Of a stretch of 64,000 nucleotides of DNA, positions 1 through 8,690 are shown piece by piece. Source of the DNA: Desulfosporosinus metallidurans (GTDB taxonomy: Bacteria > Bacillota > Desulfitobacteriia > Desulfitobacteriales > Desulfitobacteriaceae). The notes beneath the pieces are model-generated. The model saw only the letters and a program-made list of their open reading frames with translations. It was not told the DNA's origin and did not search any database. Numbering within the stretch: the first letter of the stretch is position 1; the number at the start of each line of letters is the position of its first letter. The DNA lies in NCBI RefSeq assembly GCF_001936615.1, contig NZ_MLBF01000009.1:1-64000 (forward strand), read 5' to 3'. Both the position numbers and the translations under genes were made by a program.

Positions 1-519
1 TGACTCCGTCTGCTCCTGTAGTTCCTGTCGGCCCTGTTGCTCCTGTCGATCCTGTCGCCCCGTGGCTCCTGTCGGACCTGTCGCTCCGTCTGCTCCTGTC
101 GCTCCTGTCGGGCCGGTCGGGCCGGTCGGGCCGGTCGCCCCTGTTGGTCCCTGAATGAGTGGAAGCACATCTATTGGATTTAGCTCTGCTGGTAGCACGC
201 GATGAGCGTCAGTCAACTTCCCCACGGTATTTTTACCCCACGCTGAAATTTTAACGTACTCAGAGCTAGTGATAAACTGAAATTCAAAAGCATCAAACTG
301 TGCAAAATATTCTTTGGTTGTTACAGCCCCTGCAATCAAATTTAATAATTCCAGAACATACTTTGTCTTTGTTGTTCCATTCAAATAAAACCCAATGATA
401 TCAACGAACTCAGTCGTTGTACCATCATTGGTGATTAATACTGTGAACGTTGTAGTTGGCCTTACACCGGAAACAGGAGTATTCAATATCACTCCAGTTG
501 TCAAGTTAATCGATGACAC
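1..519 (-). CDS. Collagen-like surface protein, 3' part outside window, apparent frameshift
   Basis: A GTG start at 519-517 is preceded by AGGGGGTGTATAA. The first ~115 residues match the N-terminal domain of the two downstream paralogues ([28 protein letters not shown]), followed by a collagen-type Gly-X-Thr tract ([13 protein letters not shown]). The tract is in frame down to about position 62; beyond that the Gly-X-Thr pattern continues only in another frame, as if one base were missing near the CCCC at 58-61. The reading frame runs off the left edge. This could be a pseudogene, a slippage-variable gene or a sequencing error. By analogy with Bacillus BclA/BclB proteins it would sit on the spore or cell surface; that location is inference. 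Confidence 0.75.
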   Translation of the reverse strand, partial: MSSINLTTGVILNTPVSGVRPTTTFTVLITNDGTTTEFVDIIGFYLNGTTKTKYVLELLNLIAGAVTTKEYFAQFDAFEFQFITSSEYVKISAWGKNTVGKLTDAHRVLPAELNPIDVLPLIQGPTGATGPTGPTGPTGATGADGATGPTGATGRQDRQEQQGRQELQEQTES

Positions 520-740
520 TTATACACCCCCTAACCGTATTAAATTACCTATTTGAACAATCCAAGTTGTAGCCTTGCGAACGAATGCGACCATAGATTG
601 AACGTTACAATTATGAATTAATCCATTCCGACCTTTTCCTCAGACCCTAATCCCAACACGCCCTCAAAATAATTCTAATAATAAATTAAAATTGGTTTAT
701 TTATAGTATTGTTCAATTGACATGTTAAGGGTTGCAATAT

Positions 741-782
741 CTAAAAGGCTGTTGAAAAAAATCATTGTCAACAGCCTTTTAG
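741..782 (-). terminator. Hairpin terminator after BclB-like gene
   Basis: A perfect 15-bp inverted repeat (CTAAAAGGCTGTTGA and its complement) with a 12-nt loop lies about 60 nt past the stop of the minus-strand gene at 841-1866. The 3' arm ends in TTTTAG rather than a long T-run, so termination strength is uncertain. Confidence 0.6.
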
Positions 783-840
783 ATAAAATAAATCATGTCT
801 TGTTTACGTTATCAAAAACCGGTCCGGTAAGTCAGTGGAG

Positions 841-1866
841 TTATGATATTGCTACACCCGCGCTGGCATACCCTTGTACCGTATTAACAAGTGTCACACC
901 TGCAGCTGTTGCAGAGAATACCAGTAGCAATCGAGTCTGGTTGGTAACAGGTATTGCTAATCCTGTAAGAGTACCATTACTAATCGCGCCCACTGCAACG
1001 ACACCTGTAAGAGCTGGCGCTAAAGTTACTGCAGTACCAGCAACAGGAGAGAAAATGTTATCAGGGGTTGTCGAGCTATATAGCTGTGCCGTAATAGTCA
1101 GAGTTGTTCCAGTCAGGGTTAACGGCGCCGTAGTGCTAAAAAAAGCGTCTATTGACGTGATAATCCCAGCGCGGGGAACTGAAAAAGCAAAGTTAAGCGC
1201 TGTGGCCGAGGGACCCGTAAGGTCTATGGTTGCCCCGAGGGAAGTAAGGCCTGGGCCGGAACTTCCGAACCCAACAAAACTTGGGGTGCCTGCTGCTCCC
1301 AGCGCAATAGTGGTCACTGTAATAGGACTCCCTGACGAATAAGGTATCATGGCACCACTGCCGGGGGCCCCTGTTGCTCCTGTGGCTCCTGTTGCCCCCG
1401 TTGCTCCCGTTGCCCCCGTTGCTCCTGTCGCTCCTGTTGCTCCTGTTGCTCCTGTTGCTCCTGTTGCTCCTGTTGCTCCTGTGGCTCCTGTTGCTCCTGT
1501 GGCTCCTGTTATTCCTGCTGAACCTATCGTATTAAGTTCCTCTGCTACCATGCGATGAGCAACGGTCAAATTCCCACCAGTATTTTTTCCCCAAGCCGAG
1601 ATTTCCACAGCGTCAGAGCTGGTAATGAACTGGAACTCGAAAGCATCGAACTGCGCGTAATAGTTTTTTGTTGCTACCTCCCCGGGGACCAAGCTGAAAA
1701 CCTCCGAGACATATTGTGTCTTCGTAGTCCCTGTCACGTAAAACCCATCAATTTGGATATTAGCAATAATTGTATCGTCATTTGTGGCTCTTACTGTAAG
1801 CGTTGAAGTGGGTCTTACACCGGCTACTGCAAGATTGTCTATCAATCCGGTAGTTAATGAAGCCAT
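841..1866 (-). CDS. Collagen-like protein with BclB-type C-terminal domain
   Basis: This is a 341-residue protein in three parts. Residues 1-~115 form the N-terminal domain shared with its two neighbours ([34 protein letters not shown]). Residues ~118-168 are a Gly-Ala-Thr triplet tract. Residues ~170-341 start with [16 protein letters not shown] and [10 protein letters not shown], which resembles the C-terminal domain of Bacillus exosporium glycoprotein BclB. Its start has TTTAAGGAGAG upstream. Collagen triplets with Thr are typical O-glycosylation sites, which fits the neighbouring glycosyltransferases. A spore-surface filament or adhesin is the likely role; location is inferred. A hairpin terminator follows at 741-782. 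Confidence 0.85.
   Translation of the reverse strand: MASLTTGLIDNLAVAGVRPTSTLTVRATNDDTIIANIQIDGFYVTGTTKTQYVSEVFSLVPGEVATKNYYAQFDAFEFQFITSSDAVEISAWGKNTGGNLTVAHRMVAEELNTIGSAGITGATGATGATGATGATGATGATGATGATGATGATGATGATGATGATGAPGSGAMIPYSSGSPITVTTIALGAAGTPSFVGFGSSGPGLTSLGATIDLTGPSATALNFAFSVPRAGIITSIDAFFSTTAPLTLTGTTLTITAQLYSSTTPDNIFSPVAGTAVTLAPALTGVVAVGAISNGTLTGLAIPVTNQTRLLLVFSATAAGVTLVNTVQGYASAGVAIS
1367..1510 (-). repeat. 9-bp tandem repeat, 16 units, encoding Gly-Ala-Thr triplets
   Basis: Sixteen consecutive 9-bp units (plus-strand pattern GTTGCTCCT with third-base variants) encode the collagen tract of the 841-1866 gene. Because the unit is 9 bp, gain or loss of units changes length without changing frame. 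Confidence 0.95.
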
Positions 1867-1909
1867 TGTCTCATCTCTCCTTAAATTTAAGCTTTGTTAT
1901 AGCTGCCTG

Positions 1910-2254
1910 CTAAAATGGATTAATCTCTGTGGCCACAGCCCGATGGGCCGAAGTAAGGTTTCCGGTTGCGTCTTTCCCCCAAGCAGAGACTTCTACAGCC
2001 TGTGAACTAACAAACAATTGAAACTCAAAGGCATCAAATTGGGCATAATAGCTTTTCAAAGCCACTGCTCCTGCAGCTAGAGTAAAAAACTCTTCTACAT
2101 ACTTCACTTTTGTCGTTCCACTCTGAAAAAATCCCTCAATTTGAATTGCTACAGTAGAAGTATCATTATTCGAGATATTTACTGACAGGGTTGAACTCGG
2201 TCTAACGCCAGCGACCGCGGTGTTATCAAACAAACCCGTTGTTAAATAAGGCAT
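1910..2254 (-). CDS. Stand-alone copy of the collagen-protein N-terminal domain
   Basis: The start is set at ATG 2254-2252, 6 nt from TTTAGGAGGTGAGACG; a longer upstream frame to 2335 lacks such a site. The 114-residue product is essentially only the N-terminal domain shared with the two collagen-like genes downstream ([38 protein letters not shown]). It has no signal peptide, membrane segment or collagen tract. It could be a partner or anchor subunit for the collagen-like proteins, binding through like-domain contacts; this is inference. No named family was recognised with certainty. Confidence 0.8.
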   Translation of the reverse strand: MPYLTTGLFDNTAVAGVRPSSTLSVNISNNDTSTVAIQIEGFFQSGTTKVKYVEEFFTLAAGAVALKSYYAQFDAFEFQLFVSSQAVEVSAWGKDATGNLTSAHRAVATEINPF

Positions 2255-2421
2255 CGTCTCACCTCCTAAATTATGGGTTAATTCATTGTATTGTTCATGT
2301 CCTTCTTTTGTTACCTTTTGTTCCATTAAATCCATAATATGTAATTATTCCAAGCTGCTCATCTTACCCACAGCCTTCGTGTTCAGGCGCCCGCTTCTCG
2401 CCCTCCCGGCATCTAGCCATC

Positions 2422-2499
2422 CATGGCGATGCTCTAACCTCAAACATCCTTGTTTGAGTCATGGCGATGCTCTGATCTCGAACATCCTGTTCGAGCCAT
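2422..2499. repeat. Two tandem ~37-bp hairpin repeats with compensatory changes
   Basis: Two adjacent copies start CATGGCGATGCTCT at 2422 and 2460. Each holds an 8-bp hairpin: CTCAAACA-TCCT-TGTTTGAG at 2439-2458 and CTCGAACA-TCC-TGTTCGAG at 2477-2495. The copies differ at paired positions so that both stems are preserved. The rest of the 2255-2657 gap holds only this and the terminator at 2563-2604. Confidence 0.85.
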
Positions 2500-2562
2500 G
2501 GCTACCGAAAACCTTAATTGGATCCTCTACAAATTATTATCTCTGAGGAAAAAACGGAAAAC

Positions 2563-2604
2563 AAAAGTAAGGTTGTTAATAGCTCAATTAACAACCTTAC
2601 TTTT
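2563..2604 (-). terminator. Terminator after the large glycosyltransferase
   Basis: A perfect 18-bp stem (AAAAGTAAGGTTGTTAAT and complement) with loop AGCTCA. Read on the minus strand it ends TTTTGTTTTCCGTTTTTT, placing it about 55 nt after the stop at 2658. Confidence 0.9.
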
Positions 2605-2657
2605 GGACAACTGTTAAATTGTCTACCTAATCCATTACATGATTTGGTAGTAATTTT

Positions 2658-5600
2658 TCACAATCGTAAAACACCCCACTCTCTCCCTTCATTTCTTACT
2701 ATTTTACCAATTCTAGAAAAAAACAAATTTTTGTTATAGTCCCATTCAGAGGGACCGTCACCCTCATAATAACCTTCTGCTCTGGGATGATACAAATGTA
2801 CCGTTGCCGCATCTGTCAGACAGTAGCTGCACCCGTTTCTCAATAATCGTTCTATGAAATCCCGATCATCATAGGCGATTCCTAAAAAATCTTCATCATA
2901 GCCCCCGATTTCAAAAAACTGACTGCGATGTAAGGTCATTAAAAACGGCATTTTCGTATATAAATCAAGACATTTATTGTACGCATTAAGCTCAAACGTT
3001 CCGTTATGCTTGTTAATATACTCGAGAAAAGCCCCATCACGGTCATCTTTTCCAACCGGAATACCCAGCAATTTAGGATTATCAAATATGGGCCTAGTAA
3101 GCCTAACAATGGTATCGTTGATATGAAACATTTCGGCACAACACATGACTAAAATATCCCCGGTGGATTGCTTTACCCCAATATTTAAAGCAAAACCAGG
3201 TACCCGCCAAACCGGGTCACCGTCAAGATTTCTTTGTCCGGTAAATATATATTTTAAGTTGAGTTTTTCCTTGAACTCGCTACAGATCTCTTCTGTCTCA
3301 TCTTGTAATCCATCATTAAGGACGATTGTTTCAAACTCAAAGGGCATTGTCTGTAGGGATAATGAATATAATCCCCATTTTAACAAAGGCACTCTTTGAA
3401 ATGTTGTTATGATGATTGATACTTTATGCCGTCCGACTTCTCTTGAATACTTAGATTTTGCAATCATGAGTTCCTGAAAGACAGTGGTTAGTAACTGGTG
3501 CCACTTTTGCATGGAATCTTGGGTGGACAGTTTCTTCTCAATCATAACTCGCCGAGGGGAAAAAGATCGGTTGGGTAATGCTTGAAGGGCTGCCTCGAAA
3601 TCCTCTCCAAAAATTCCGCACTCTGCACGCTCTTCTTCGCTGAAATCTTTAAATATGCCCACTTCAGGCATGACTACCGGAACATCACATAAACAAGCCT
3701 CAATGGCCGCCAAACACTGAGTCTCAACGGGTGAACCAATAATAAAGAAATCAGCACAGTTTAAGAGTTTGGCCAAGAGGGTCTGGGGTATCCGGTTAAA
3801 CACGCAAACATTAGAGCTAGTATAGGTCTCCTCGCTTTTAGAAACCAAAATCCAAGCGATCTCAGGGTGTCGTTCAATACAAGCACGAACTTTGCTCCAC
3901 CCTTTAACCTCAGAAAAGTCCCCGACAAAGATTCCTATTCGTCCTGGGCCAAACCCGAGTTCCTGGCGAACCTCCCCTTTATTAAGCGGCTTAAACAGTT
4001 CCAAATCCACCCCAACAGGAATTATCTCAAATTCATACTCTGGATAGGACAGCGCCGTTTGAAGAGAATTTGTAACACGTTTAGATGCCCGCCGTAAATT
4101 TTCCTCTTGTTGCGCGTTTGCCCTGCCCATGGATCTAAGGTCATCCTGTAAAAACGCTATAGTATAGCGGAATTGATCAACAGTACTAATAAACGTCGCA
4201 TTTTGAATGAGGACTTCAACTTCTGGGTAATGTTGCGTTATATAAATATTCGCGTTAGCCGCATAATCTCCCTGGGCGCCAACACTCTGCATATCAATAC
4301 CCACTGAAGAAGGTAACGATTCCAGGAGAAAATTCCACAATACCTTTTCTCCCATTGATCCTGTAACAAGGTCATTACATACCGCAACATTTATTTTTCC
4401 CGGTGCAACTGCTACAGTTCCTGGACTATCCAACTCCCCACACTGAAAATGATAAACTAGACTGTCAAACGCTGTTTGATGATTTATCCCTACAATCTGG
4501 AGTTTCAGCATCAAGACATTATCCCCGGATATACATGCTTCTCCCTGCCGGGCCATGACCGGATGATCGAAATCGCTACCTGGGACAATATTTCCTTCAG
4601 GATAGCCCCCCACCCTCTCAAAATGCTCCTTACGGATTAAGAGGGGCATATATAGGCCGCCGTCAACCAATTTAGACTCAGCAAGATCATGGGCATACTG
4701 TTGAAATTCGATTTCTTGATAGGACGAATAATCCCGGCCAAAGTCTTTTTCCACACCATATTGACCGCTTCGCAGCTTCCCGGACTCCACTAATCGAGAG
4801 GTGACACAGTTCTCCCCGTTATAAGCCCCCCATAGGCTATCAAACCAACCTGGCGTAAACGCCATATCTGTATTGATGAAAACGACGAAATCTCCCTGAG
4901 CCTTGCTGGTCGCAAAATTGTAGGCTCGATAAACATTATTGATAAACCATTCGGCCTGTTGCTGAGGGGTGTTCACAAAAACATAATGAGGGATATAGTT
5001 AGTACGCAAATAACTAAGCACCGAGGGGTTTGCATCATTAGCTACAAAAAAAAACTCCTTGTCCGTCATGTCTGTATATTTAAAGACCTGCTCATAAACA
5101 AATTTTAACCATTCAACACTTTTGTAGACTAAACAAATAAGCGTGAATTTTGGTTTAAACACTTCTTCCCGGTATTGTTCGACATAAGCCAAGGACTGCG
5201 CAAAGGTTAACGGATTAGGCTGCTCGTCATCAACCCACAAGCCTTCTGGAAAAAGTTCCCGGGGAACTTTCACCACCACTAGCTGTTCTTCACTGATCAA
5301 ACGATCAAGCATTTCATACCCACGTTGTCCGTGAGACTTGTAAACAAGGTATTTATAGGCTAATCGTTGTTTAGAAGAAAAACCATAATGCAGTACCTGA
5401 ATATCTTCTGCCCAAACCATAGTTTGAATTGTCGAAGGATGAGCTTGTTGATGGAGACCAGGTTTAGTTTCGTTAAAGCTAAGTCCAGGAATCACTCGCC
5501 ATAGACGACAAAACCAACCTGAGGCAAATAAACTATCTAACCGTTGCCAAGAATGACTGCGCCAAAGGTTTATCTCATGAAAACATGCCGCATCAAATTG

Positions 5601-5942
5601 CTTTTCCATACATACATTACACAATTCTTGAAGCTGATCCGCAGCATTGGCTGTCAATACTTCGTCCGCATCCATCCATAAGATAAAATCCGGCTTCAGC
5701 TTTAAGGCCTCTTGCAGCAGGAGTTGCTTATGGCTGCGCTCATTCACAAAATCATTTTTGGTTGCCCGAATGACATGCGATGTTTGTTTCAACATGTATT
5801 CATAGCTACCGTCGGTGCTACCATCATCATAGACGATTAAATCCTCCACTAACGGTTTGATACAGCTCACAAACCGCTCCAAGTTACCTTTGCATAACTC
5901 ATTATATATTTGACAAATACAAACAATTGAGTATTTTTTCAT
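2658..5942 (-). CDS. Four-module glycosyltransferase (GT2-GT2-GT4-GT2)
   Basis: This is a ~1094-residue cytoplasmic protein if it starts at ATG 5942-5940, behind AGAGGATCAAAACGAT; a longer frame to 6011 would overlap the previous gene. Module 1 is GT2-like (VYDDGSTDGSYEY, then WMDADEV as DXD motif). Module 2 is a second GT2-like unit (ANDANPSVLSYL, FVVFINTDMAF). Module 3 (~residues 520-820) is GT4-like (IPVGVDLELF, GIFVGDFSEVKGW, IEACLCDVPVVMPE). Module 4 is GT2 (VSIIITTFQRV, VLNDGLQDETEE). Such fused enzymes usually build several linkages of one repeat unit. It is the last gene of a minus-strand nucleotide-sugar operon, so it probably decorates the neighbouring surface proteins. Acceptor and sugars are unknown. 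Confidence 0.85.
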   Translation of the reverse strand: MKKYSIVCICQIYNELCKGNLERFVSCIKPLVEDLIVYDDGSTDGSYEYMLKQTSHVIRATKNDFVNERSHKQLLLQEALKLKPDFILWMDADEVLTANAADQLQELCNVCMEKQFDAACFHEINLWRSHSWQRLDSLFASGWFCRLWRVIPGLSFNETKPGLHQQAHPSTIQTMVWAEDIQVLHYGFSSKQRLAYKYLVYKSHGQRGYEMLDRLISEEQLVVVKVPRELFPEGLWVDDEQPNPLTFAQSLAYVEQYREEVFKPKFTLICLVYKSVEWLKFVYEQVFKYTDMTDKEFFFVANDANPSVLSYLRTNYIPHYVFVNTPQQQAEWFINNVYRAYNFATSKAQGDFVVFINTDMAFTPGWFDSLWGAYNGENCVTSRLVESGKLRSGQYGVEKDFGRDYSSYQEIEFQQYAHDLAESKLVDGGLYMPLLIRKEHFERVGGYPEGNIVPGSDFDHPVMARQGEACISGDNVLMLKLQIVGINHQTAFDSLVYHFQCGELDSPGTVAVAPGKINVAVCNDLVTGSMGEKVLWNFLLESLPSSVGIDMQSVGAQGDYAANANIYITQHYPEVEVLIQNATFISTVDQFRYTIAFLQDDLRSMGRANAQQEENLRRASKRVTNSLQTALSYPEYEFEIIPVGVDLELFKPLNKGEVRQELGFGPGRIGIFVGDFSEVKGWSKVRACIERHPEIAWILVSKSEETYTSSNVCVFNRIPQTLLAKLLNCADFFIIGSPVETQCLAAIEACLCDVPVVMPEVGIFKDFSEEERAECGIFGEDFEAALQALPNRSFSPRRVMIEKKLSTQDSMQKWHQLLTTVFQELMIAKSKYSREVGRHKVSIIITTFQRVPLLKWGLYSLSLQTMPFEFETIVLNDGLQDETEEICSEFKEKLNLKYIFTGQRNLDGDPVWRVPGFALNIGVKQSTGDILVMCCAEMFHINDTIVRLTRPIFDNPKLLGIPVGKDDRDGAFLEYINKHNGTFELNAYNKCLDLYTKMPFLMTLHRSQFFEIGGYDEDFLGIAYDDRDFIERLLRNGCSYCLTDAATVHLYHPRAEGYYEGDGPSEWDYNKNLFFSRIGKIVRNEGREWGVLRL

Positions 5943-5970
5943 ATCGTTTTGATCCTCTCTTATAAGCCCC

Positions 5971-7035
5971 TTAGCGTAAAAATTCTCCCTCATCCTTGTA
6001 CTCTTGATCAATCATTAAGTGATACTTTCGTAACAATGCCACCGTTTCTTCAAACGTCATAAGTGAATAGTCAGAACTGTATTCTTTGGACAACGCTTGA
6101 ACGCCAGGCTTTGTTTTGAGCAATTCTGGTAGCATGGGTTCAATAGCGTAATATTCTCCTCGGTCGTAGGTTCGCCAGGCCTCTTCTTCCGAAACGATAA
6201 TTTCATGAACCTTTTCCCCTGGCCGAATTCCAGTAACTATAAGCTTAATATCACGGTCTCCAATTAAAGCCTTTGCGACATCCAAAATACGTGCAGATGG
6301 GATCTTGGGTACAAAGATCTCGCCGGGCTGAGCTCCTGCTATGACAGCAAAAATGGTATCAACGGCACTTTGTAAGGGTAATAAGAATCTCGTCATTTCC
6401 TTTGTCGTAATTGTTATCGGGCCCCCGTGCTTAATTTGTTCATGAAACAAAGGAATGACAGACCCCCTGGAGGCAAGCACATTACCATAGCGTACACAGA
6501 TAAACCTAGTCTTGGGAATCGTTACATTCGCAGCGATAAAGATCCGCTCTTGCATGGCCTTAGAAATTCCCATGGCATTCACCGGTTTGCACGCTTTATC
6601 CGTAGAGACCCCGACGACCGTTTCTACTTTAAGCTTATTTTCATCAATAGCTCGTATTATATTTTCCGGACCAAGCACATTGGTCTGTACTGCTTCAAAA
6701 GGGAAATACTCACAAGAAGGCACCTGTTTGAGGGCCGCTGCATTGATGACTATATCCGCATCCCTTAACACAGAGCAGATGGAATGATAATCCCGGATAT
6801 CCCCTATTCTAAACTCGATTAATCGAGCAAAATTGTCATAGATCACTTCATCGGTTACGTTTCGTTTATGCTGGTATTCGACCCGCATAGCATGCTGTTT
6901 CGCTTCATCACGTGAAAAGATAATAATTTTCTTAGGGGAACCTAGTTCCTTTTGTAAGAGCCGACGGGTTAACACCTTACCGAGTGAACCTGTGCCACCT
7001 GTAATCACAATTACTTTGTCATCGAAAGGCTTCAT
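5971..7035 (-). CDS. SDR-family UDP-HexNAc 4,6-dehydratase (CapE/FnlA/FlaA1-like)
   Basis: The start is ATG 7035 behind AAGGGGGATAAAA. The ~354-residue extended SDR enzyme begins with the NAD(P)-binding motif TGGTGSLG, has NAAALKQVPSCEY in the catalytic region and the family signature RYGNVLASRGSVIPLF. It resembles enzymes that convert UDP-GlcNAc to a 4-keto-6-deoxy sugar (CapE, FnlA, FlaA1/PseB); the exact stereochemistry cannot be decided from sequence alone. The reductase-like gene just upstream would act on the product, a FnlA/QnlA-type pair, supplying an amino-deoxysugar to the glycosyltransferases of the locus. No transmembrane segments are seen, unlike long CapD proteins. Confidence 0.85.
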   Translation of the reverse strand: MKPFDDKVIVITGGTGSLGKVLTRRLLQKELGSPKKIIIFSRDEAKQHAMRVEYQHKRNVTDEVIYDNFARLIEFRIGDIRDYHSICSVLRDADIVINAAALKQVPSCEYFPFEAVQTNVLGPENIIRAIDENKLKVETVVGVSTDKACKPVNAMGISKAMQERIFIAANVTIPKTRFICVRYGNVLASRGSVIPLFHEQIKHGGPITITTKEMTRFLLPLQSAVDTIFAVIAGAQPGEIFVPKIPSARILDVAKALIGDRDIKLIVTGIRPGEKVHEIIVSEEEAWRTYDRGEYYAIEPMLPELLKTKPGVQALSKEYSSDYSLMTFEETVALLRKYHLMIDQEYKDEGEFLR

Positions 7036-7051
7036 TTTTATCCCCCTTGAA

Positions 7052-7936
7052 TTAACCGTTTTGATATGGGCCTTGCAAGAAATCGTAATGCATTTCACGA
7101 ACCAGTTCCGTCCACGTTGGTGGATTGTAGCCTGTTAGGGAACGGAATATTGATGAGTCCAACGATCGATCGAGTGGAAAACTTTCGTCTGGTTCGATCT
7201 CTATCTTTTTACCATACTGAACAGCAATGAGTTTAAGCAATTCATATTTTGAGATTGGATTGGATGATACGTGGTAAAGCCCCGTCATTTCCGGATTCGG
7301 GATCACGTAATCACGAATTATCCGGGATAATTCAACAGTCGGGAAGCCGGAATAGATGACCTTCCTAAAACCACTCACTGTTTCTTTCTGCCTGAGAAAC
7401 CATTCAACTAATCCATAGTTTCCTTTCAATTCATGCCCAATAATCGAAGTCCGTAGGGTAACACAATGAGGGTAGACTACTTCACCGAGAACTTTTGTTC
7501 TTCCATAGAGATCGGTGGCATTGGGAAAATCGCTTTCCGTATAGCCCCCTTTCTCTCCGTTAAAGACGCAATCTGTACTGACATGGATCATACGCGCACC
7601 CGCTGCATCGCAGAGTAAGGCAATGCGGTGCGGTAAAAGCGCGTTAGCAGTGATCGTCGCGAGTGAATCTTGGGCCTCTGGTACTTGCTTGATGATTCCG
7701 ATACAATTCGCGACAAGATCTGGCTTTACCTCAGCGAAAACCTTTACAAGGCTATCTGTATGATGGATATCTACATCTCGGCGTACCTTCTTCATACGCT
7801 CCGTTGGTAACCAGCCTGATAATTCCTTCGCAGAGCGGACTGTTGCAAAGACATCAAGACTTGGATCCTCTGAAAGAGAGCGAAAGAGGGTATGCCCTAA
7901 CATCCCTGACCCTCCCAAGATCAATACCTTTCTCAT
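7052..7936 (-). CDS. RmlD-family sugar-nucleotide reductase
   Basis: 294 residues with the NAD(P)-binding motif GGSGMLG near the N-terminus, STDCVFNG, and YGRTKVLGE giving the YxxxK catalytic pair. This is the RmlD/SDR fold that reduces 4-keto-6-deoxy sugar nucleotides. Paired with the dehydratase downstream (17-nt gap) it is a good candidate for a QnlA/FnlB-type step giving a 6-deoxy-HexNAc nucleotide (inference). The start at ATG 7936 follows GGGAGATTGGC. It is clearly not a complete dTDP-rhamnose pathway, since RmlB and RmlC are absent from the window. Confidence 0.8.
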   Translation of the reverse strand: MRKVLILGGSGMLGHTLFRSLSEDPSLDVFATVRSAKELSGWLPTERMKKVRRDVDIHHTDSLVKVFAEVKPDLVANCIGIIKQVPEAQDSLATITANALLPHRIALLCDAAGARMIHVSTDCVFNGEKGGYTESDFPNATDLYGRTKVLGEVVYPHCVTLRTSIIGHELKGNYGLVEWFLRQKETVSGFRKVIYSGFPTVELSRIIRDYVIPNPEMTGLYHVSSNPISKYELLKLIAVQYGKKIEIEPDESFPLDRSLDSSIFRSLTGYNPPTWTELVREMHYDFLQGPYQNG

Positions 7937-7971
7937 GCCAATCTCCCACTCCTTATCACAACCAGTCCGTT

Positions 7972-8664
7972 TTAAGGAAGCTTGAACTGTTTAAACTCCT
8001 TTTTAGCCTTTTCGAGATCTGCCATCGTCCCAATGTCAAACCAAAGGTCCTGACTTTCATAGCTCACAACCTGAGCCGCTTCCCTAAGAAGACGCTGAAC
8101 CAGGTCTGGCATATCAAATCGTTCTTTTTCAGGGATTAACGAAAGAATCCGCTTGTTAAAAACGTAAATTCCCATACTGGCCCAATAGTTGAGGGTTGGT
8201 TTTTCCGAATAAGCAGTCACTTGACCATCCTTAATCTCTAAGACTCCGAACGATGAATAAACAGATTTCTTGTGTACAGCGACCGTCATATCTGCTTTCA
8301 TCGCAACATGGTGTTCATACAACGCCCGGAAATCCAAGGCGGTCAATTCATCCCCATTGACGACTAAAAAATCATCCTCTAAATCATTGACAAGTCTCAA
8401 TGGGCCTGCCGTCCCTAAAGGATCGGTTTCGACAGAATAGCGAATAGGCACGCCAAACTGATTGCCATCTTGGAAGTAAAGCCTTATGAGATCTGCAAGA
8501 TATCCCAAACACATGATTATTTCATCAACGCCCGCACTTTGAAGTTGATGCACAAGAATGGCCGCTATCGGTTTGTCCCCAATGGGAAAAAGGGGCTTAG
8601 GTAAAATCCGAGTATACGGATCTAGGCGTGAACCTCTGCCACCCGCTAAAATAATGGTTTGCAT
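7972..8664 (-). CDS. Sugar-phosphate nucleotidyltransferase
   Basis: A 230-residue NTP-transferase-fold enzyme starting at ATG 8664 behind AAGGGGAATAAA. The nucleotide-binding signature ILAGGRGSRLDPYT and the PKPLFPIGDKP segment are intact, with VNGDEL as the metal/sugar site and FDIGTMADLEKA near the end. The short length is typical of HddC/RmlA2-like enzymes that charge a sugar-1-phosphate with a nucleotide. It sits between two sugar-nucleotide SDR genes and probably supplies the activated substrate for the next enzyme in the operon. The sugar (hexose, heptose or HexNAc) cannot be read from sequence. Confidence 0.85.
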   Translation of the reverse strand: MQTIILAGGRGSRLDPYTRILPKPLFPIGDKPIAAILVHQLQSAGVDEIIMCLGYLADLIRLYFQDGNQFGVPIRYSVETDPLGTAGPLRLVNDLEDDFLVVNGDELTALDFRALYEHHVAMKADMTVAVHKKSVYSSFGVLEIKDGQVTAYSEKPTLNYWASMGIYVFNKRILSLIPEKERFDMPDLVQRLLREAAQVVSYESQDLWFDIGTMADLEKAKKEFKQFKLP

Positions 8665-8690
8665 TTTATTCCCCTTCTTCATTTCAATAT

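Noticed and set aside
1367..1510. CRISPR-like array
   Set aside because: The repeat is a 9-bp coding repeat with no spacers.
722..1558. Plus-strand ORFs antisense to the BclB-like gene (722-1342, 1349-1558)
   Set aside because: The minus-strand gene has a ribosome site, family-like domains and terminator; the plus-strand frames are mirror reads of its Gly-X-Thr codons (Ala-Pro-Val repeats).
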